From Pirellulales bacterium (lineage in GTDB: Bacteria > Planctomycetota > Planctomycetia > Pirellulales > S012-138): 48,836 bases of DNA. Below are positions 26,490 through 34,738 of this stretch, piece after piece. The DNA lies in assembly GCA_028066245.1 (NCBI GenBank), contig JALCBR010000027.1:1-48836 (forward strand), read 5' to 3'. The notes beneath the pieces were generated by a model. That model was given only the letters and a program-made list of their open reading frames with translations, was not told the origin of the DNA and did not search any database. The translations under genes were made by a program, and so were the position numbers. Within the stretch, counting starts at the first letter, position 1, and the number at the start of each line of letters is the position of its first letter.

Positions 26490-26650
26490 GGTCGTTTACG
26501 GTCGATCTTTCCATTCAGTCGAGACGAAGTGCTCATACGGCCACCGTGCATTGAGTTGTCACTGCTGACCCAAGCTAACTGGGAGCGATTGCGGCAGCAA
26601 GCTGTCGGCACATTCGCGGTCGGTTAGGACAAGGTTTGCTTGGGCAGACA

Positions 26651-26672
26651 TATTTAATACATTTGTTAAATA
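26651..26672. promoter_or_regulatory. Operator 1 of the ArsR operon
   Basis: TATTTAA (26651-26657) and TTAAATA (26666-26672) are a perfect 7-bp inverted repeat with an 8-nt spacer. The form TATTTAA-N7-GTTAA recurs at 26700. It lies just upstream of the -35 box. Confidence 0.6.
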
Positions 26673-26675
26673 TCC

Positions 26676-26703
26676 TTGCACTCGACGCCGGCCTTCCTAT
26701 ATT
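26676..26703 (+). promoter_or_regulatory. Sigma70-type promoter of the ArsR operon
   Basis: TTGCAC (26676-26681) and TATATT (26698-26703) are separated by 16 bp. Transcription would begin near 26710, at or beside the ATG at 26711, implying a leaderless message. No Shine-Dalgarno sequence precedes the ATG. Confidence 0.6.
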
Positions 26704-26721
26704 TAACATTATGGTTAACAG
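26700..26721. promoter_or_regulatory. Operator 2 of the ArsR operon, over the start codon
   Basis: TATTTAA (26700-26706), seven bases, then GTTAACAG. TTAAC and GTTAA are exact complements around 26710.5. It is the same layout as operator 1 and covers the -10 box, the expected start point and the ATG. Confidence 0.55.
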
Positions 26722-27058
26722 TCAACGGCAGCTTTCGAACATCTTTTCGGCTCTGGCTGATCCCACCCGGCGGCGAATTCTGGAGCGGCTTTCCAGATTA
26801 GGGCAGTGCCGCGTGACAGCGCTCGCCAAGCCGTTTCGGATGTCACTTCCGGCCATTTCCCGCCACTTGCGGGTGCTGGAAGAGGCCAAGCTGGTGCATC
26901 GCCAGAAGAAGGGGCGCGAACACCTGATCACCGCTGAACCGGAAACGCTCAAGGGCGCACAGCAGTGGATTGCTCAATATGTGACGTACTGGGAAAGTCG
27001 CTTTGACGCCATGGACGAGATTCTGAAACGCCAAACTCGCAAGGGAAGCAAATCATGA
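26711..27058 (+). CDS. ArsR-family transcriptional regulator
   Basis: The 115-residue protein is a winged helix-turn-helix repressor: SNIFSALADPTRRRILERLSR, then a recognition helix in MSLPAISRHLRVLEEAKLVHRQKKGREHLI and a C-terminal helix (WIAQYVTYWESRFDAMDEIL). It lacks the CVC metal-binding motif of ArsR/SmtB and belongs to the group often paired with SRPBCC proteins, as here. ATG 26711 is the obvious start, since the frame upstream (to 26636) has only a hydrophobic, unrelated stretch crossing the promoter. Two AT-rich inverted repeats around the promoter suggest autorepression. The stop overlaps the next start by 4 bp. Confidence 0.93.
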   Translation: MVNSQRQLSNIFSALADPTRRRILERLSRLGQCRVTALAKPFRMSLPAISRHLRVLEEAKLVHRQKKGREHLITAEPETLKGAQQWIAQYVTYWESRFDAMDEILKRQTRKGSKS

Positions 27059-27501
27059 AGTCCGATGTCAAAATCAGCGAGAACCGACTGGAGATTACCC
27101 GCGTGTTTGATGCACCCCGGGAACAGGTTTTTGCAGCTTGGAAGGAAGCTGAACAATTGCAGGTCTGGTGGGGTTGCGACATGACTCGAAAGGTGGAATC
27201 CCAAATCGACTTTGCGCCCGGCGGCAAGTTTTGCCACAAGATGACGATCGAAGGCGCCGGCGAAATGGACTACGCAGGCGTGTTTGAAGAGATCACCGAG
27301 CCAGAGAAGATTATCTACCGTGCTGACTTTGGTCCCATCAAAGCGGAAATCACCGTCGAATTCCATGAGGAGCAAGGCAAGACGCGACTGGTGCTCACGC
27401 AAGTCGGGTTTCCCAACTCGGAGATGTGTGAAATTGTCTCCGGAGGGTTCACGGCCGCGTTTGACAAGCTGGAGCGGCTCTTGCTCCAGCAAGCGGCGTA
27501 G
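27055..27501 (+). CDS. SRPBCC/AHSA1-domain protein
   Basis: The 148-residue protein has the AHSA1 pattern: EITRVFDAPREQVFAAWKEAEQLQVWWG, DFAPGGKFCHKM, DYAGVFEEITEPEKIIYR and the last helix GFTAAFDKLERLLLQ. The fold makes a deep pocket for a small hydrophobic ligand, and members paired with ArsR regulators are common in operons of this shape; the ligand is not known. The ATG overlaps the regulator's TGA (ATGA), giving coupled translation. It is cytoplasmic and ends 28 bp before a convergent VanZ gene. Confidence 0.92.
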   Translation: MKSDVKISENRLEITRVFDAPREQVFAAWKEAEQLQVWWGCDMTRKVESQIDFAPGGKFCHKMTIEGAGEMDYAGVFEEITEPEKIIYRADFGPIKAEITVEFHEEQGKTRLVLTQVGFPNSEMCEIVSGGFTAAFDKLERLLLQQAA

Positions 27502-27529
27502 CACAACGCTCCAACGCACAGATCGCACG

Positions 27530-28060
27530 TCACAGCGGTTTGCGATTGTCCCCGTGATTCTCGTCGCTCGTTGGATCTTCAGCGAGCTGCGAGACATCCC
27601 GACCGCCCGGCTCCTGGTCGTCCGCTAGCTCGTCCAAGTGCGGCGGCTTGTAGCGAGCTCTCCACCATGTGAGAAAATAGCTGGCAGCCACCATTCCGGT
27701 GGCAATACCCAACATGTCTTGGATCAGATCGCCCCATTCAGCACTGCGCGAAGGAACGAAATACTGGACGATCTCCGTCAAGGCCCCGTACGTCATCAGC
27801 AGGATCAGCAACGTTTGCCGACTCCGCCGCCAGGGAATTAGCGAGGCCAGGAAGCCAAGCATGGTAAAGCACACCAGATGCGTCACTGGATCGACATATG
27901 TCCAAAAAAAATACCGCAGGAGATTCTTGAAGCTGTCGTTGAGATGATCCTGGGGCCGCGGCGCCAACAAAAAAAATGTCAACGCGGCCAGGTAAACCAG
28001 GAAGATGACAAGCGCGATCCGCTTGCGATGTCGCATCCAGAATGTGCTCGACCGATTCAC
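27530..28060 (-). CDS. VanZ-family membrane protein
   Basis: The 176-residue protein has about four transmembrane helices: ALVIFLVYLAALTFFLLAP (15-34), a segment around VTHLVCFTMLGFLASLIPW (57-77), RQTLLILLMTYGALTEIVQ (81-99) and MLGIATGMVAASYFLTWW (115-132). VanZ hallmarks are the KLLH-like DPVTHLVCF and TEIVQYFVPSRSAEWGDLIQDMLG. The C-terminal 40 residues are hydrophilic and acidic (ELADDQEPGGRD). The family is named after a teicoplanin-resistance accessory protein, but most members have no known activity, so no resistance role is claimed. It is transcribed after the clpC terminator. Confidence 0.92.
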   Translation of the reverse strand: MNRSSTFWMRHRKRIALVIFLVYLAALTFFLLAPRPQDHLNDSFKNLLRYFFWTYVDPVTHLVCFTMLGFLASLIPWRRSRQTLLILLMTYGALTEIVQYFVPSRSAEWGDLIQDMLGIATGMVAASYFLTWWRARYKPPHLDELADDQEPGGRDVSQLAEDPTSDENHGDNRKPL

Positions 28061-28150
28061 GCTTTTTCGTGGAATTTTCGCTGCGCGTTGTTGAGTAACC
28101 TGGCGCTATGAATTTGAGCGAACTGGTGGAATATCACAAGTCAAGAAAAC

Positions 28151-28183
28151 AGCCCGGAACGAGAGCACGCTTCGTTCCGGGCT
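28151..28183 (-). terminator. Rho-independent terminator of clpC
   Basis: AGCCCGGAACGA (28151-28162) and TCGTTCCGGGCT (28172-28183) form a perfect 12-bp stem with a 9-nt loop. On the minus strand it is followed by GTTTTCTT and lies 43 bp after the clpC stop. Confidence 0.9.
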
Positions 28184-28226
28184 GGAAATTTACATAAACG
28201 GTTGGGCCGTCGCTCAATTCCGTTGA

Positions 28227-30773
28227 TTATTCGCCTTCGCCTGAGGACTCGCTACCTTCGGCGATGGCCGCCACCGGCTCTTCTTCCTTGGCGCTGACGC
28301 TGCCAGTGAAGAACAGATGCTTGTCCTCACCAGCCGACTTAACGTCGACAGTGATGACATCTTTGCCTTCAAATTCGCCGCGAAGCAGTTCTTCCGCCAG
28401 CGGATCTTCCACACGCTGCTCAATCGCGCGCCGCAAGGGGCGAGCGCCAAAGTCCGTGTCCGAACCTTGTTCGATGATGAACTCCTTGGCGCCATCGGTC
28501 AGCGTTAATTCCAAACCTCGTTCGGCCAATCGATCCCGAACCTTGGCCAGCTCGATATCGATGATCTCTTTGAGGTTTTCTTTAGTGAGATGGTGGAAGA
28601 CGATGATGTCATCCAGGCGATTGATGAACTCAGGCCGGAAATACCGTTCGATCTCGTCCTTCACGCGCCCTTTCATCGACTCGTAGTTTTGGTCCGAATC
28701 ACCGGAGGTGAACCCAAAGTTGGATTCATTCTTGATCGCCGCGGCACCAGCATTGGTGGTGAGGATCAAGATCACGTTGCGGAAGTCAACATTTCGGCCA
28801 AAGCTGTCTGTCAGGCGACCCTCTTCCATCACCTGCAACAACATGTTGAACACGTCCGGGTGGGCCTTCTCAATCTCATCCAGCAACACAACCGCATACG
28901 GCCGGCGTCGAATCTTCTCCGTAAGCTGACCGCCTTCCTCGTAGCCGACGTAGCCGGGAGGCGCGCCGATCAATCGACTGACGTTGTGTTTCTCCATGTA
29001 CTCGCTCATGTCGAGCTGGATCAGTGCGTCCTCGTCACCGAACATGAACTCGGCCAAAGCTTTGGCCAACAGCGTCTTTCCGACGCCAGTTGGTCCTGCG
29101 AACATGAAGCACCCGGTGGGCCGTTTGGGGTCCTTCAGGCCACTGCGACTGCGGCGAACAGCCTTGGCGATGGCCTTGATCGCTTCGTCTTGGCTGATCA
29201 CGCGCTTGTGCAACTCTTGCTCAAGCTCCATCAGACGCACTTTGTCAGCAGTCGTCATCTGCGTGATGGGAATGCCAGTCATTCGACTGACAACCTCAGC
29301 GATGACCTCTTCATCGACAACGCCATCAGTGTCTTGCAGCTTCTCGCGATGCTCACGGATGATGTTGGCCTTCTTCTTTTTCAGTTTGTCCGCCTGATCG
29401 CGAAGGCTGGCCGCTTTCTCAAAATCTTGATTGGCGACCGCATCTTCCTTGTCCTTGTTCAGGCGTTCGACCTCGTCATCGATCTCCTTGAGATCGGGCG
29501 GGCGAGTCATTGTGCGCAGACGGACACGCGCGCCGGACTCATCGATCACGTCAATGGCCTTATCCGGCAGGCAACGCCCGGTGATGTAGCGGTCTGAGTA
29601 ATCCACCGCGGCAGCAAGTGCGTCATCGGTAATCTGCACGCGATGGTGTTCTTCGTAGCGGTCTCGCAGCCCTTTGAGGATCTCAACGGTCTCATCCTTA
29701 CCGGTGGGATCAACAACAATCTCCTGGAAGCGACGAGCCAAAGCGGCATCTTTCTCGATGTACTTGCGATATTCATCCAGTGTGGTTGCGCCGATGCACT
29801 GAATCTCACCGCGGCTGAGCGCCGGCTTGAGTACGTTGGATGCGTCGATGGCGCCTTCCGCTCCACCGGCTCCCACGAGCGTGTGCAACTCGTCAATGAA
29901 CAGGATTACGTTCTTGGCGCGGCGCACTTCATTCATCACGGCCTTAATGCGTTCCTCGAACTGACCGCGATACTTAGTACCGGCAACCATCATGGCCAAA
30001 TCCAAAACAACGATGCGTTTCTCGGCCAGGATCTCCGGAACGTCACCTTCCACGACGCGTTGAGCGAAGCCTTCCACAATGGCCGTCTTGCCGACACCCG
30101 CTTCCCCCAACAACACGGGGTTGTTCTTTTGTCGGCGGCAAAGGATCTGAATGGCGCGTTCAATCTCTTTGGCGCGACCAATCACTGGGTCGAGCTTTTT
30201 CTCCTTGGCCAGGACTGTCAGGTCACGGCCAAAGCTGTCCAGGGCGGGCGTCTTGGACTTGCCCCCTTTGGCGGGCTCTCCACCACTACTCCCCCCGGAG
30301 CTACTGCCGGAACGATCAGAACCTTCAGAGCCGATGTCATGCCCAAGCAAATTGAGCACTTCTTCTCGCACGTCTTCCAAACGCAAGCCCAGGTTCATGA
30401 GCACTTGCGCTGCCACACCTTCCTGCTCGCGCAGTAAGCCCAACAAAATATGCTCTGTGCCAACGTAGTTGTGATTGAGGTTGCGCGCCTCTTCCATTGA
30501 GTACTCGATGACTTTCTTGGCACGCGGGGTCTGCGGTAGCTTGCCCATGGTGACCATGTCCGGTCCACTTTGGACGAGCTTCTCGACCTCAAGACGGATC
30601 TTGCGCAGATCGACGTCGAGGTTCTTGAGAACGTTGGCCGCGACGCCGCTTCCTTCCTTAATCAGGCCAAGCAAAATGTGCTCCGTCCCGATGTACTCGT
30701 GGTTGAAGCGTTGCGCTTCCTGATTGGCCAATTGCATGACCTTGCGGGCGCGGTCCGTGAAGCGTTCAAACAT
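28227..30773 (-). CDS. clpC: ClpC-type AAA+ unfoldase, Clp protease ATPase subunit
   Basis: The 848-residue protein matches ClpC over its full length. The N-domain (1-145) has two Clp repeats ([20 protein letters not shown] and [20 protein letters not shown]). The first AAA+ module has Walker [10 protein letters not shown] near 220. The middle region carries a UVR-like piece ([17 protein letters not shown] near 435-455). The second AAA+ module has Walker [14 protein letters not shown] near 560. The protein unfolds substrates and feeds them to ClpP using ATP in the cytoplasm. No CtsR or McsA/McsB gene is adjacent, and no CIRCE element is evident upstream. The C-terminus ends in an acidic Ser/Glu tail (GSESSGEGE). 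Confidence 0.97.
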   Translation of the reverse strand: MFERFTDRARKVMQLANQEAQRFNHEYIGTEHILLGLIKEGSGVAANVLKNLDVDLRKIRLEVEKLVQSGPDMVTMGKLPQTPRAKKVIEYSMEEARNLNHNYVGTEHILLGLLREQEGVAAQVLMNLGLRLEDVREEVLNLLGHDIGSEGSDRSGSSSGGSSGGEPAKGGKSKTPALDSFGRDLTVLAKEKKLDPVIGRAKEIERAIQILCRRQKNNPVLLGEAGVGKTAIVEGFAQRVVEGDVPEILAEKRIVVLDLAMMVAGTKYRGQFEERIKAVMNEVRRAKNVILFIDELHTLVGAGGAEGAIDASNVLKPALSRGEIQCIGATTLDEYRKYIEKDAALARRFQEIVVDPTGKDETVEILKGLRDRYEEHHRVQITDDALAAAVDYSDRYITGRCLPDKAIDVIDESGARVRLRTMTRPPDLKEIDDEVERLNKDKEDAVANQDFEKAASLRDQADKLKKKKANIIREHREKLQDTDGVVDEEVIAEVVSRMTGIPITQMTTADKVRLMELEQELHKRVISQDEAIKAIAKAVRRSRSGLKDPKRPTGCFMFAGPTGVGKTLLAKALAEFMFGDEDALIQLDMSEYMEKHNVSRLIGAPPGYVGYEEGGQLTEKIRRRPYAVVLLDEIEKAHPDVFNMLLQVMEEGRLTDSFGRNVDFRNVILILTTNAGAAAIKNESNFGFTSGDSDQNYESMKGRVKDEIERYFRPEFINRLDDIIVFHHLTKENLKEIIDIELAKVRDRLAERGLELTLTDGAKEFIIEQGSDTDFGARPLRRAIEQRVEDPLAEELLRGEFEGKDVITVDVKSAGEDKHLFFTGSVSAKEEEPVAAIAEGSESSGEGE

Positions 30774-31289
30774 GACTCTTCTCGCTAATGTTGTGTTGCG
30801 GTCAAATTGCCGGGCAGCCCTGGGAGAATTGTGCGTTCATCCAGATCCTGAACGCAACAATCGGTGCTCAACGCTCGGGGACCCGGCGAATCACTGGTAA
30901 GTATTCACTTCTGCTGTAGGGAGACAAGTCCCAGAGGTTGTTCATCGAGACAGGGTAAGGAGTTAGGGAAATTCACAACTGGACGAAGGTTTGTTTTCTC
31001 GTCAGATGACATCTCGTCATCCTTCGTATGCCAAGTCTAGCCGCCCGTGGGAGTGGCAAAATCTCTGCCACCTTCCGACTAGAAGCCGCGAAAGTCTACG
31101 CCCTGATCCATGTTCCGGCAAAGAAAACGGGGTCTGGCCAGCGGTGACCACGCAAGCAACTCCTCATGTGCCATCGGCTGCACACGTCACTTGAAGTCAG
31201 AGGCTGTGAACGCATGGAAATCACACGCGATGCGAAAGACACCGCGATCCGCCAAATCGACCGCCTGGCCCGGTCCAGCTGCGCGGATG
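30774..31289. other. Intergenic region upstream of clpC
   Basis: This holds the clpC promoter and the 3' flank of the thioredoxin gene. A structured spot at 30983-31027 combines ACGAAGG...CCTTCGT with an inner GATGAC-ATCTC-GTCATC hairpin. I see no CIRCE, no known RNA gene and no reliable coding frame. Confidence 0.4.
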
Positions 31290-33059
31290 CTAGCGAATCT
31301 GCAGCCGATTCTCCAATTGCGCTTGGCGGAGCCCGTTGAAATAGGTGTCTGGTGCACGGCTGAACTTCTGCAAGTTCTCCTCAGATGTGAACAACAGAAT
31401 TCGTCCATCAACAAATACGCCGTGGTGGACATTTCCGTCGCGGATCTCGTTGGACTCCAAAAAGTGAACGATATCAACTCCGGATACGAGCGGCGCGTAT
31501 CGATGCGGATCAGCGAGGAACTTCTGTTGAGATTGTTGGTCGGCAAACAAATACGTCCGTCCTTCGTGACGAGCTCCCCAAGCCGTGTTGCCTTGCACCC
31601 AGGCACCACCTTGTGGCAAACGGTCCATCATTGTCACCACGCAAAAGCCTTGAAACGCTAGTGGGGGATTTCCGGAGGGAATCCGTGGAACACTTTGCGA
31701 TCGTAGCTGCTGACTTGCCCCATAGGGATTGGATCCCGTTGAACCGGACGGCGGCGTAGCTTGTTGCCCGGCGAGTTGCTCATCTTGTCGCCGCCGATAA
31801 TCGGCATATCTGTCCGTGCTCTGACCTTGACTGGAAGGCGGCGTCGGAGCGGTTTGAGAGTTGGTTTCGGTGGCGCTCAAGGATGTGGCGTTCAAAGATG
31901 TGCCGCTTGAGGATCGATCTGCATAGCGATCGACCGGCGGCTCACCAACTTGACGTTGCTGTGACGGAGGACCGCCCCACGGGGGAGAAGTGCTGACGGC
32001 GCCGGCGTTGTTCGCCGGGTTGAGCGGATGATCCGCATAGCGATCACCTGAAGTGGCAATCTGCGTTGGAGTTGTGGAGGTAGCGCCAGCGTTGGCATAT
32101 CGCGGACTAAGCGCGCTGCCAATGGGGTTGTCCCCCGTTTGTTGCTGAGCCGGGAAAACGCTCTTGGGTTGAACGTCTCTGCCAGCAGCGTTCCCTGCCA
32201 CCGCAAACTGGTTGCGGATCAAGCCAGGCGTAGAGTCCTGGACTTGGACTGGTGCTGCCGGAACTCCTGCGTTGCGTGAAAACTGATTGGGGTCATAGTT
32301 TGTGCGAACATCTTGCGTTGGCGAATTAAACTGCGACGCCGTTTTGCGATAATCTTCCGCTGTATCCAGCGCCGTGCGCTGCGGCAAATACGGATCAGAA
32401 ACACGATCGCGATAGGGGATGTTTTCGCGAGCCGCATACTTATCATCAGTTTGGTTACCGGCTGCTGATTGTACCTGACTGCGATATCCGGGAATGGGTG
32501 GCGCTTGATTGCTCGCTTGTTGCGAGGGGGGCACAGCACCGCTGTAGCGCGGATCATAACCGCCCTGCTGTTGGACGTAAGCCGCAGGAGCAGCATCACT
32601 CGATGCCACAGCACTTGCCATTCTTGTCACAGGTTGTGCAGGCAAATTCGCAGCGGCAATTGTCTGGAAAGAATTGACATAGTTTGCCGCCGTACGGGGG
32701 CTGCTTGTTTTTTCGATTAACTTACCGCCCGGCGTGATGACAACGTCCGCGGGAATGCTCCGTATGCCATATTGCGTGGCCAGTCCTTTGTAGTTGTCCA
32801 GGTTTAACTTGACCATCACGTATTGCTGAGAGAGCGTCGGTCCCAGACCTTCATCCGCGAAGACGGTGGTGTCCATCTTCAAACACGGCTTGCACCACGG
32901 TGCCCAGAAATGAACCAGCACCAACCGATTGGTTTGTGCAGCCAAACGCTTAGCTGCGGTCAAGTCTGTTGACCAGTTGACCGCGTCATCTGCCCGAAGG
33001 CTGGTGCCACAGCAAGGCAACGCTATCGCGAGAGCCAGGAGGAGAGTGTTGGTTCGCAT
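31290..33059 (-). CDS. Exported thioredoxin-like protein with long linker and YHS-like C-terminal repeats
   Basis: The 589-residue protein has a signal peptide (MRTNTLLLALAIALPCCGTS, ending near LRA). A thioredoxin domain follows (about 25-140) with WAPWC56KPC59 and a cis-Pro-like SIP103A. A disordered Gln/Ser/Pro/Asn-rich linker (about 150-470) repeats short DRYAD-type motifs (GDRYADHPL, VDRYADRSS, TDRYADYRR). The C-terminal region (about 480-589) has two related units with GRTYLFADQQSQQKFLADPHRYAP and GRILLFTSEENLQKFSRAPDTYF, similar to YHS-like domains. It would work outside the cytoplasm, as a disulphide or metal-handling protein by inference. The protein is monocistronic here. Confidence 0.87.
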   Translation of the reverse strand: MRTNTLLLALAIALPCCGTSLRADDAVNWSTDLTAAKRLAAQTNRLVLVHFWAPWCKPCLKMDTTVFADEGLGPTLSQQYVMVKLNLDNYKGLATQYGIRSIPADVVITPGGKLIEKTSSPRTAANYVNSFQTIAAANLPAQPVTRMASAVASSDAAPAAYVQQQGGYDPRYSGAVPPSQQASNQAPPIPGYRSQVQSAAGNQTDDKYAARENIPYRDRVSDPYLPQRTALDTAEDYRKTASQFNSPTQDVRTNYDPNQFSRNAGVPAAPVQVQDSTPGLIRNQFAVAGNAAGRDVQPKSVFPAQQQTGDNPIGSALSPRYANAGATSTTPTQIATSGDRYADHPLNPANNAGAVSTSPPWGGPPSQQRQVGEPPVDRYADRSSSGTSLNATSLSATETNSQTAPTPPSSQGQSTDRYADYRRRQDEQLAGQQATPPSGSTGSNPYGASQQLRSQSVPRIPSGNPPLAFQGFCVVTMMDRLPQGGAWVQGNTAWGARHEGRTYLFADQQSQQKFLADPHRYAPLVSGVDIVHFLESNEIRDGNVHHGVFVDGRILLFTSEENLQKFSRAPDTYFNGLRQAQLENRLQIR

Positions 33060-33254
33060 AGTCGTCCTTGCCTGCTGTCAGAATGAAGGCTGGCTCCGCC
33101 AACCCAAAATGAGAAAGACAACCCGCACCTGCGCAGCACGAGCGCAAGATTCTTATCGACGGCCACATTGTTGCGGATTGTGCAAAAGCTAACGACGGCG
33201 GAATTTTGACCAAAGAGCTCGGACATGCCCGGATAGCAATGCCAGCGGCGCCTT

Positions 33255-33496
33255 GCTCTCACGCGTACGGGCGAAATTGACATTGGTCAAATTTTGGGTG
33301 TTTTCGGCCGACATGCGCGCTGCCGAACACCATAGGGGGTTGACGGTTAGCATGCTGCTGAACTTAACGCCAAGGTTGCCGGTGATGGTGTCGGTGCCGT
33401 TGCTGGTTAATTGCTGGGCATGACGCGTTTGCGCCACCCCTTGGAGGCAGGAAGAAAAAGTTGACCAATGTCAATTTCGCCCGTACGCGTGAGAGC
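33255..33496. repeat. 36-bp perfect inverted repeat spanning 242 bp
   Basis: The 36 bases at 33255-33290 are the exact reverse complement of 33461-33496. The arms begin GCTCTCACGCGTACGGGCG and end TTGACATTGGTCAA in the left copy. About 170 bp lie between. After one mismatch inside the arms, four more bases pair. Such long perfect arms suggest a mobile or recombination-derived unit, or two copies of one dispersed repeat in opposite orientation. Confidence 0.85.
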
Positions 33497-33573
33497 TTGA
33501 CGTGTGACCCCCTGCGAGGAATGGACTCCACAGCGTTCGTCCAGGCGAGCGGAACAGCAATCGGACAGATGCT

Positions 33574-33732
33574 CTAGCAGTCCGTTGAAAAACGCCATCG
33601 TGGCGTTTTCAACCCGAGCCAAGTGCGAGAGTGAATCTCACACGGCTCGCAAATCGCGGCACATTCGTACCACGATTTGGAATCCCCTCCTTGGGATTCA
33701 CGCAGCCGGTTGATAAATCAGCAGGCTGCTAG
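33574..33732. repeat. Hairpin-array element bounded by CTAGCAG / CTGCTAG
   Basis: The 159-bp element starts CTAGCAG (33574-33580) and ends CTGCTAG (33726-33732), exact inverted ends. Inside lie GTTGAAAAACGCCA-TCG-TGGCGTTTTCAAC with one bulge, a stem CGAGCC...GGCTCG with inner GAGA/TCTC, an AAATCG...CGATTT stem and GAATCCC-CTCCTT-GGGATTC. It ends directly against the terC stop codon. The layout is like a small non-autonomous mobile element or a REP-like structured repeat. Confidence 0.7.
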
Positions 33733-34500
33733 CTATGATTTCTCGCCTTTTGCGGTAGGAAGACCGCGCTTTGAACGGAATCGCATCTGCAACAGCTCGA
33801 CAAACACGGAGAAACCCATCGCGAAATAGACATAGCCCTTGTCAATGTGCGTGTCCGAACTTCCTTCAACGACCAGCATCACTCCAATCAAGATGAGGAA
33901 TGAGAGTGCCAACATCTTGACCGTGCTATGCCTTTCGATGAACCGTGCGATGGGCCCGGCAAAGAACATCATGGTGAGCACAGACGCGATCACAGCCGTG
34001 ACCATGATCCAGATTCCACCATCCGTGGGTCCGTCGCCTTGATCGACCATACCCACCGCTGTGAGGACGGAATCAATCGAAAACACCAAATCCAGTAGGA
34101 TGACCTGCGAAATCACAGACGCAAACGAGATCTGCTTACGCGAGCTACCATCTTTCAACGCTTCATTATGATTAATTTGATGATGAATCTCCCAAGTCGC
34201 CTTGCCAATCAAGAAGACACCACCGGTGATCAAGATCAAGTCTTTCCAACTGACCTCGGTTGCCGAGACAGTGAACAACGTTGCCTTCAAGCTCATGATC
34301 CAACTGATTGCAAACAGCAAGGCAATCCTCATCAGCATCGCCAGAGCGAGACCGACCGACCGGGCCTTGGGCTGTTGTTCTTTGGGGAGCTTCCCGGAGA
34401 GGATTGCAATGAAGACAACGTTATCAATCCCCAACACGATTTCCATCACGGTCAGCGTGACGAGGGCGATTGCGTTATCAACAGTCAACAGTTCGGCCAT
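33733..34500 (-). CDS. TerC-family integral membrane protein
   Basis: The 255-residue protein has about seven transmembrane helices and the two acidic signatures of the TerC family: EIVLGIDNVVFIAIL in the first helix region (near 20-30) and LLDLVFSIDSVLTAVGM mid-protein. Members export divalent manganese or act with tellurium-resistance and metal-stress systems. The middle hydrophilic loop (HHQINHNEALKDGSSRKQISF) is probably cytoplasmic. ATG 34500 (MAELLTVDNAIALV) is chosen because family homology begins there; the frame extends to 34551. The stop abuts the hairpin-array repeat. No yybP-ykoY riboswitch was recognised in the 238 bp upstream. Confidence 0.9.
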   Translation of the reverse strand: MAELLTVDNAIALVTLTVMEIVLGIDNVVFIAILSGKLPKEQQPKARSVGLALAMLMRIALLFAISWIMSLKATLFTVSATEVSWKDLILITGGVFLIGKATWEIHHQINHNEALKDGSSRKQISFASVISQVILLDLVFSIDSVLTAVGMVDQGDGPTDGGIWIMVTAVIASVLTMMFFAGPIARFIERHSTVKMLALSFLILIGVMLVVEGSSDTHIDKGYVYFAMGFSVFVELLQMRFRSKRGLPTAKGEKS

Positions 34501-34677
34501 GGCGACACCAAAGGCTACGGAAAGGAATGCAAGGCTGCTGTGGCTGAACACACAGATGCCAGCGACGATATCAGCGCCCAGTCGTGGATCTGCGTGAAGA
34601 CTATAGCTTGAATCGGGTTGTGTTTCAGGTCCGTGACAACCTGGATTTCTCGTCTCGCCCTATCGCAGCACGAAAAA

Positions 34678-34704
34678 GCCGTAGCGCTTAGGGTGCGCTA
34701 CGGC
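34678..34704 (-). terminator. Rho-independent terminator of the upstream exported protein
   Basis: GCCGTAGCGC (34678-34687) and GCGCTACGGC (34695-34704) form a perfect 10-bp stem with a 7-nt loop. On the minus strand it is followed by TTTTTCG and lies 35 bp after the stop of the gene at 34739. Confidence 0.92.
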
Positions 34705-34738
34705 GTGTTTATGTCAGCGACTGTCGATGCCGAGTTGC

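Larger units (their letters stand above)
33060..33732. other. Non-coding region with two palindromic elements
   Basis: This 673-bp stretch upstream of the thioredoxin gene (minus) and downstream of terC (minus) holds a long inverted repeat (33255-33496) and a hairpin array (33574-33732), described separately. A minus-strand frame at 33189-33437 has no recognisable product. No gene is supported. Confidence 0.5.

Noticed and set aside
28590-29597. 335-codon plus-strand open frame opposite clpC
   Set aside because: It lies wholly inside the well-supported ClpC gene, has no recognisable domain, and is the usual by-product of codon bias on the opposite strand. The same applies to 29643-30437.
30774-31289. 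CIRCE or CtsR operator upstream of clpC
   Set aside because: No TTAGCACTC-N9-GAGTGCTAA sequence and no tandem heptad operator could be found; the hairpin at 30983-31027 does not match either.
31110-31661. 183-codon plus-strand frame near the clpC promoter region
   Set aside because: It overlaps the 3' part of the exported thioredoxin gene on the other strand and shows no recognisable motif or ribosome binding site.
33189-33437. Minus-strand frame in the palindrome region
   Set aside because: Its 82 codons cross one arm of the inverted repeat, with no signal, motif or ribosome binding site. It could be a decayed gene piece, but nothing supports it.
34501-34738. yybP-ykoY manganese riboswitch before terC
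   Set aside because: The region includes a clear terminator of the preceding gene, but I could not find the conserved riboswitch loops.
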